From Engraulis encrasicolus (taxonomy: Eukaryota > Chordata > Actinopteri > Clupeiformes > Engraulidae): 64,000 bases of DNA. Made by a program: the position numbers and the translations under genes. The notes below the pieces were generated by a model. It ran no database searches and was not told the DNA's origin. It saw nothing but the letters and a program-made list of their open reading frames with translations. The stretch covers positions 54,172,833-54,236,832 of the forward strand of contig NC_085860.1 in NCBI RefSeq assembly GCF_034702125.1, in the 5' to 3' direction. Positions 51,788-61,300 of this stretch are shown one piece after another (the first letter of the stretch is position 1; each line of letters begins with the position of its first letter).

Positions 51788-53109
51788 TCTCTTGACTTTG
51801 AGAAGTGAGGATAAGGAAACAAGGAGTCAGACTCACCTCCCATGAATTTCCCTCAGCATCCAAACATCCTGCATAAACGAGACAGGTTAGCTTAGCAACA
51901 AGTCACGAGACAGGTTAGCTTAGCAAAAAGTCACCTCATGAATCCAACCTCAATTATAACATTCACATAGACGGTATAATATAGTACTTTCATATAATAT
52001 AATATAATACAATATAATATAATATAATATAATATAATATAATATAATATAATATAATATAATATAATATAATATAATATAATATAATATAATAGAATAG
52101 AATATAAAATAGAATATAATAGAATATAATATAATAGAATAGAATATAATAGAATATAATAGAATATAATAGAATATAATATAATGTATTCAACTTCAAC
52201 TCACCACATTTGTCCACGCACACATTGGACTCCTTGTTATAGAGCTTGGAGCCCTCTGGGCAGAAGCAGCCCTCTGTGATGTAGTGGGTCTCTGGATCAC
52301 CGGACCTGAGTCATTCAAACAAATCCACACGCACACAGTTGCTAATTACCAGAAGTCAGAGAATGCGCGCACATCACATCAGTAGCACAGGTGCTGGACC
52401 AAACACGACAAGACAACTGAAAGGAAATTAACCATGGTGCACAGTGCACTGTGATGAAGGACTGATAGTCCAAAATGTTGTGGGATTAAATTGTGGGAGC
52501 ATCAAACAGTGTTGCGGACTTTACTTTCCTTCCACACAGTTACTAATTGCCAGAGGTGTCAGGAGTAAAAGTAAAAGTAAATTCAACATTAGCACATTAT
52601 ATTACACAACAGTTACACCATTGTACTACAAACCTAACAAGAACACACCACAAACTTGATCCAGCAGTCAGAGTCAGCTGATCGTAAGACACGTACACAG
52701 GTTTACTGGTTACTCAGATATGTTACCTATGTTGGAAGGAAACTGTGTTTATTTTTAAACTTTAATTTGTACTTTTGACACCTCTGCTACCATAATTACA
52801 AGCTACTATTGGGCCAAGACTTCTACAATATTATTACTTACTAGTGAGTGCAGCAGGGCTGTCCTTTTTGTGTTATGAAAGCTGTTTCCAAATAAAATGA
52901 ATGAATGTTATTGTTAGTGTTACTTACTCGTCCTCGCAGGTAGGCTGGTGAGCAGACTGGCAGGGGTGGTAGACCTTGTCAGACGGGCAGTTGCTTGCTA
53001 CAATTGGTGAGAGGAACAGTGGAAGCATTTCAGTTAGTATGTGTGTGTGACTGTGTGTTTGTGTGTGAGTGTGCGTGCGTGCGTGCGTGCATGCGTGCAT
53101 GAGTGTGAC

Positions 53110-53140
<31 letters not shown>

Positions 53141-55465
53141 ATGCGCTTGTGCGTATGACTATGTACTGTTTTTGTGTGTGTATGTATGTGTGTATGCCTG
53201 TGTGTGTATGTGCACGGCGCACGTACGGCAAAGGGTGGTGTGGTTCCTCCAGTGGACGCAGACTCCGACCTGGTTGCAGGCCTCTGCGTAGATCTGCAGG
53301 CTGGTGCACTCCACCACCTTGTTCTCCATGTGGCAGCTGTCGAACTTGCAGCCCTCGAAGAAGCGCTCAGGACGGATGTGCTTATGGCACTCTTTAAACA
53401 AGCTAGAGAGAAGAAAAGGAGCATTTTAGATTTCTTTTTAAAAATATATTTTGGGGGCTTTTTGGCCTTTATTATTACAGGACAGTGTGAGAGTAGACAG
53501 GAAACGATTGGGAGAGATAAGACGGAGCAGGGCTGGGAAATGACCCTGGCCGGATTCGAACCGGGGTCACCGTGGGGGACTTAAAGGATTTTAGATTTCA
53601 AGATTCTTTTTATTCGTCCTAAGGGGAAATTTACCTTGGACATAGTACATAGAATAACAAAAAACACATGATGCAAAAAAAAACCCCATACAGATATTAA
53701 CGTGTAACTTGCAGGTTAAGCACTCTTGAATTCCCCTAAATCACTTGTATGCCGAAAATTAACATGATTTGCCTCCAGGGTTCAACTTTTTGGAAAACTG
53801 ATCCTGACTAACATATAGCATAACATAAAACACATGATGGCAAAAAAATTAAAACCCATACAGATATTAAGTACTGCCATCATAGAGACGGAGTTTCTAT
53901 GAGCTACCATCCAAGTTTTTTGCTGTATAGGCTACCATCATGGAGGCGCATAAAATGCATACTCAAAGTTTTTATTTTGATTTAAACAGTTATTCAGTCA
54001 TAAGTTACAATCCAGTTTCACCTATAGCTCCACCCACTGGATTTTACCTGTTCAATTCAGCCAGGTGATTAGGAGGTTGAATGGTCACCTGGTTGAATTC
54101 TCTTGTTGCAATATGTGGCATTATATTGTAACTAATTTTGCCCATCACTGATGTAGACGTAGCATCTCTATGAAAATACATTCATAGAAAGCACATTCAT
54201 TCAAACTAGTCATATACCATGAAGCACATTAAACTATTCATATACCATGAAGTACATTAAACTATAATACCATGAAGCACATTAAATTTGTCTGAAATCT
54301 TAGGGTGTTAGGTTTAAGGGAGTGTTGGGGAGAGTGTTGTTCAATTCAACGATCTTTCTGTACCTAGAGTATTACATTACGTTACATTACATTACATTTA
54401 GGTGACACGATTTTCCAAAACGACTTACAGTTACTTACAGGGCATTGGTTACAGTCCCTGGAGCAGTAGGCTATGGAGTTAAGTGCCTTGCTCGAGGGTA
54501 CATCAGCCATGGAGCGCGTATGGTATGTGCGGAGTGGAAGGGTGGGATTCAAACCTACAGCCCTCTGATCTGATTTGAAGCCCCTCTCCTTAACCACTAG
54601 GCCATGACAACTACCCCAACTATACTTACTCGCTCAGGATGAGGTCACAGACTTCTGTCTGGCCGCATGGTCGGTGGGTCGCGGCCGGCTTGGGCGTGGC
54701 GGTGGGCACGGTGCCGGGTGCGGGGCAGTCGGGGCTGTACATGTCGGGCGCTGGCCAGAAGTCGGCCATCACCTCGCAGTTGTCGATGATGCGGCCGTCA
54801 GGCAGCAGGCAGTCGTCAGCCTGGTCGTTATTGCATGTTCCTGAAAGTAGGGAGGCAAGCGCAAGCAAACCCAAGGACACACGCGCACGCAAACACACAC
54901 GCACGCACATACGCGCGCACACGCACATACGCACGCACGCACACACTCACACACACAAACACACACTCACACACACAAACACACACATACACAGCTTAGC
55001 AAGTTACCTGGATGAACCTGAGTACAAATTTAGTGTCAGTGTCACATAGTATTATGGGATGTCAACCCATACATTGTGCAAAGGTGGACCTGCTAGATGC
55101 TAGCCTGGAAAAGCTACTACTGTACTGTATTAATTACTGTATAAGAGATGGGGCAGGGCCGGGAAATGATTCGAACCGGGGTCCCCGTGGGCAATGTTTA
55201 AGCCCAAATGTGGGGGGCTTAGCGTGCTGCGCCACAGCGCCCCCCAGGCATCAGCTTCTTGAGTGAATTGAAATGAATGATTGGACTGAATGAGTGTATA
55301 GGCTGTTCTTATGATAATACTGTTTTATTTGTTATTGCTGCTATTGTATTGTTTTAAAAGCCCTTCTAGGGACGAGCATTGGAAATTAGCTTTTGGATAT
55401 AAATGCTATGATGCTTGCTGTTTTGGTTGTTATGCAACCTACATGTTATGTATCTGTCCCTATCA

Positions 55466-55496
<31 letters not shown>

Positions 55497-58305
55497 CTAA
55501 ACTAAACTAAACTAAACTAAACTAAACTAAACTAAACTAATTCACTAGAGCAAATACTGTACGAGGCAGGGGTTTTCGCAATAGTACTCTTAGGCCCAAA
55601 AGGGGTGTCCCAATACAACAAGAAATCTTTGGGAATGAACTGGAGTACATATGATGAGTAGCATGTCTCACCACAGTGTCCTTGTGTGTTGTTGCCAAAG
55701 AGCTGATAGGGCAGGTTAACTGTGAAGCCCACGATTCCAAAGTTCACGGTGATGTTCTTCTGTGGTATCTCGTAGGTGAGCCTGAGGCCCGTGCTCGTGA
55801 TTCTGATGCCGTTCATGGCATAGGGAAGCCTTAGCGCCACGCCGTCCTTCAGAGCCTGCACAGAGACAAGGGGGCGGGAAGAGAAGAGCAGAGACACCCG
55901 CATCATTGATTAACCCTGAGTAGCTAATGGTGTTCTCACTACAGTGTCTCATCCCAACTCGTCAATGTCTGGCTACCTTTGACCAGACTGCAATTTTTGA
56001 CATCTAAGGTATGCCCTAGAACAGTGTTTCCCAACCTTTTTTGTGTCGCGTACCCCCTAAGCCTTTATGTCATACCATGAGTACCGCCTCACTCATGCTC
56101 TACATTCCAATGTGACTAAGCTCCATACATTTTTTCATTTTTCCAAGTACCCCCTGCAGTATGCTCGCGTACCCCTAGTGCCCCCATACTCAAATAGCGG
56201 CTCGCGAGCCATTTGTGGCTCACGGGGCATCTATTTTTGGCTCTCGAATAATTTTGAAAAATTAAAAAAAAAAAAAAAAAAATGCGGGTCGTGTCGGCCC
56301 GGCCCGGCCCTTTATTGGGAGGAATTTTGAAAAACTGGCTCTCGGGGACTTTTAATTGAGTACCCCTGCCCTAGTGGTATACGTACCCCTGGTTGGGAAA
56401 CACTGCCCTAGAAGTCAAAATGTGACATGCGCCTCAAATGTGCGCCCCCTTGTGGTAGTTTAACGGTTAAGGTTAGGGAAAGGTCTTGGTTAAGAACACT
56501 TAGTCAACATATGACGTGGTAGGCACTAGGGCTGCACGATATTACAAAAATATGCGATACACGATAACATGACAGTATATCGCGATATCGATATTACTCG
56601 CAATATTTAATATATACATATATTTTCCCCTCTCTACTTGCCATTCTACACTTTATCATGTATGAAACAACTGAGAGCAATGTTTTATTTCCAACATTAT
56701 TTTTATTTGGAAAAAACATGGGTAATATACAGCTTATACAACTTTTTAAAAAACTTTTTACCAAATTTTCACCAAATTGGCTGTTATTAAAAATTAAAAA
56801 GCAGGTATCATAATGTAACCAACTTTTGCGATAGGTGTACTGCAAGCCGTGATATCGCGATATCGATACATTTTCGATATATCGTGCAGCCCTAGTAAGT
56901 ACAGTTTGCCCTCGATGTCAAAAATTGCCGTCTGGTAAAAGGTAGTCAGAAATTGATGAGTTGGGAAGAGACTGTGTTGTGGTTTTGCTATGGAGGAGGG
57001 TAGGGCTAACCTATCTCTTGCCACATACAATACAATGCTCGTAAGATGGTCTTTTCTACCAGCCAAACTGAAAATTCACCAGCATTTGGCCGGCTGGCTG
57101 GTGTTCATTTAGAACCCTGCTGTCGCCATAACTCTGTGATGTCCATTTGGATGACAGTTTCAACTTAATGTAACGTAATGTATTGTAAAGGAATGGGAAC
57201 TTTCGTGAGTCTCTACTAGACTAATGCTTGAGCTGGCCTAGCCCCGGGGCAGACTCTTGACATGAGGTGTGTGCATGTGCGTGTGTGTGTTTATTGTGTG
57301 TGTTCTCGTTATAAAAAAAAAACTAACCCTTCTTTGCATCTGCACGTATTGTTCTGTATATTTCCTGTGAACTTTGTATTTGCTAGTGATGTTGGCTATG
57401 TTTATGTCCTCTTTTGAAAGTCGCTTTGGTTATAAAGCATCTGCCAAATGCAATGGAATGTAATGGAATGTAATGTAATGAACTTCTAGCCTGGCGAACC
57501 AGCGCCACCCGCTGGACGGCAAAATGTTTTGTCTACGGGTGGGTCTGGCCTCGCATAATGATTCAATGAAGCCAGAATGCCATGAATCTGGCAAACCAAT
57601 TACAACGCAAAGATGTGTTTTGAATCAAAGCAGGCAGGGTTTTGAGGGAAGGTTGTTCTCATCAACAATCTTCGGATGTATTGTGCACCGAGGCCAGACT
57701 AAATTAGACATCCACATTTAGTCTGGTTTATCAGGCTAATGAACTTCACCAACCTCTAGTTTGGCCGCCCCCATGATGTTACTGTTCTTGAGAGTGATGA
57801 CGGTTGACTCGAATTATATTTCCTGTGAACTTTGTATTTGCTAGTGATGTTGGCTATGTTTATGTCCTCTTTTGAAAGTCGCTTTGGTTATAAAGCATCT
57901 GCCAAATGCAATGTAATGTAATGGAATGTAATGAACTTCACCAACCTCTAGTTTGGCGGCCCCCATGATGTTACTGTTCTTGAGAGTGATGACGGTGGAC
58001 TCGTAGGAGATGATGAGGGATCGGGGGCAGGAGACGTCCTCATAAGGGGCACATTTCACGTTGTCCACGTAGATTTTGAAGTCCTGCACTTTGAATTTTT
58101 CCTCCACCAGCACGTACGAGCAGTTGCCTTGGTGACTGTAGGATCGCCCATCAAATGTCATGTAGTGAGGGTCTCCCCATCCTTCGCAGAAACCTTAAAA
58201 AACATGATCATGGTCATACTTGTTTGTCAGCAACAATATTTTAAATGCGCATACAAAACTGTGTTGGTAAATCAAAATCACTACAGTTTTTCCTGCAGTT
58301 TTCTG

Positions 58306-58395
<90 letters not shown>

Positions 58396-61300
58396 CACGC
58401 ACACACAGCATACAACTGTTAAGGGACAGTAAAAACAGAAACAACTCTGGATGTTCATGCATATCTAGAGGTGGGCATCTTACTGACATCAAAACATTGG
58501 CATAGACATTATGTATGTATAGTAGTAGTACCATTTCATTTTCCATTCCTCATTTAAAAATGTAAATTAACAAGGGATTAAGGTATATATATATATATAT
58601 AAACGGGATGACATACAGTCACAGACTCGTTTCTTGCAGCACAAGTTCTCATCCCAGACCTCCACGGGGTCCTTCCCGTTGGCACAGGTGATGTTTTCCA
58701 GGGGAGGACACTCGTATGGTATTACCTCGATGACGTTGTCCTCAATGCAACGAGCCAATACGCAGTGGCAGAGCCAAAAGGTCTCATTTTGCTGAAAAAA
58801 AAATAAAAATAAATAAATGTTGTTGTACAAGTGTTAAGACTGAGAGAATGGCACGCTCAGTCCCTTCAAAACATACACACACACATACACATACAGTATG
58901 CCACAGAAGTGACTGAAGACCTCTCCCATTTCTCCGGACTTGTAAGCATGTATTTTCATGGGACAACATTAAAGAAATGTCCCTTGACATAATGAGCATT
59001 AGGCAGCCTACAATTTACAGTATATAGCCGCTTCAAATAAATAAAAGACATACAACCATTAACGTCTGAAAATATCAAAGTCTACAGTAGTACATGTATT
59101 AAGAGAGAATGGCGTGTTCAGTCCCTTAAAAACATACACAACACAAGTCTTTACTGGTTGCTCTTCTATCCAGGAGTTTCCATATTAAGCTCAAAAATGT
59201 CAAACCTTTCCTGATCAAGGTACTCCCTTAGATGAATAAAATGCATTTTTTTAGGACACGTCCAAAAGGACTTTACAATTGCAAATGCCCAGTGGCTTCT
59301 GTTATGTCACTGTTGTTGTTGGGCAGTTACTTGACACCTGAGACACTATCCACTTGCTCACACTAAGAATTTACCATTACACCATAATGATTCTCAGAGA
59401 TGTATAAAGTACTGGAGAAAAGTAGTGGAGTAGAAGTACCAGTATCATCTTGTCAAATGACTTGAGTAAAAGTCAAAAGTAACCTTTCCTTACCTTACTC
59501 AAGTAGAAGGACAAAAGTATTCAAAATGTGTTGTACTTAAGTAAAGCAAGTAGAAGTATTGCAAGTTTTGCTACTTGAGTAAAAAGTAGAAGTAGAAGTA
59601 AACGTACTGCATAAAAAAATGGGGGGAAAAAAGTCAGTCAAAAGTTTGAATACCATTTGGTTTATTAGACCTCTGTACAATAAGTCTCTTATGAAGTGAA
59701 AATACCATTATGGTTTGTTATTAAACAGCTTTGTAAAGTTCCGTTTTTAAGAAAACATAGGGCAGTAGTTTTACTGCTTAAAACAGTGCTTCCAACCAGC
59801 TCGTTGTGCTTCAATCATCATTCCATCATATCTGGTGATGACAGAGCCATCTAGCGCTCGGGCATAGAAACGAGTAACGAGTAACGAAAGCAGCACATGA
59901 AAAATATATCGGAGTAAAAGTATTAATTTCATCAGAAAAATGTAGTGCAGTAAAAGTACAAGTATGAGGAAAAAATAGTACTCAAAAAAGTACAGATACT
60001 GCAGTTTAGTACTTAAGTACAGTACTTCGTTACTTTTACTTCGTTACATACATCTCTGATGATGCTGTCTCAATTATTGCATATGATCATAGGTATTGTA
60101 AAATGTATGACCAACCTTATTTCACGCGTGAGGTGAGTGCCACAGACCTGTTAGTCATCTTGAATATCGACCACACAGTTTGTGCTTTGAAATTTCAGTT
60201 TCAATATAAGGTGAGGACTAACCTTGTATTTTTTCACACACCTCAGCTGACAGGTGCGTTGGAGAGGGCCTACCTGTATGGGTCACTCAGCGGACAATGC
60301 GAAAAAACTCCCTGACACTGACCTTCACTGTTTCGACTGAAACGTTGTGTTTTGAAGAGAACAGCGAAGTGGTCAGTGTGCAGACGTTTTTTTTCAAAAT
60401 GTAAACTGAGGGGGAAGTTCCCTGTTCCCTCTGATGACTCTGTAGGAGCCATTTTTGTGTTTGATTTGGTATTTCATTTTTTACTTGACTTTTGGTTTGT
60501 TGATATTTGGTTTTTGGAATTGTGACACCTGCTGGCGTAAATTGTCCCTGCACCTCAGATTTGGGAGCCTGACTGATGATCCACCTGGGTGCCTAATTGG
60601 CTCAGGTGAATAATCAGACAGCTTTTCTTTTGGAACAAAGAGCTCACTTTGAGCATTGAGCATGGAGCATTAGGCTTTTGGAAAGACAAAGACACCAGCA
60701 GGAAACCGTTTTCAATATCGAAACTTGGAAAATTTTACAATTGATGAACTTTGGAAACTGGAAGAAACTTTAAGTTTGATGGAACACTGGAATAAAACCA
60801 TCTCTTTAAACAATTGAAACACCTTCTTGGCGTCAAAGATGTAGAACTTACAAGGAGTCATTACAGACTCACCTGCTTGTCCCACTCAGGACAGTCGGGA
60901 ACTGGGGTGGGCGTCGGAGGTTTGGGAGTTGATGTTCCCGGAGTTGTTGTGACAGTGGTTATCCGTGTTGTGGTGGTGGTGGGTTCTGGCGTGGATGTTG
61001 ACGGAGGTCCAGTTGTCGAGGTGGGTGTTGTAGCCGGTGGTGTAGTTGTCTCTGGGGTGGTGGTGCTCTCCGTTGTAAGTGGTGTGGGTTTGGGTGTTGT
61101 TGTTGATGGCGTTGTAAATATTGAAACTTGTGGTGTTGCAATTGGTGTTGTGGGCTTTGTAGTGGGACCCGTACGAGGGGTCCAAGGTGTTTCCGTACTT
61201 GGTGTTTCAGGTGTTGGTGTCACCGGAGTTGTTCTCTCTGTTGTAGGAGAGGTTGGTTTCTCTGTTGTGGGTGTTGTAGATGGTGTGGTTGGTGTAGTTG

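Larger units (their letters stand above)
55942..56972. mobile_element. Palindromic MITE broken by nested insertions
   Basis: The outer ends CAGTGTCTCATCCCAACTCG and GAGTTGGGAAGAGACTG, and inner motifs GACCAGACTGCAATTTTTGAC/GTCAAAAATTGCCGTCTGGT, match the family at 44714. It is split by hAT-like elements at 56022-56405 and 56527-56893. Confidence 0.82.
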
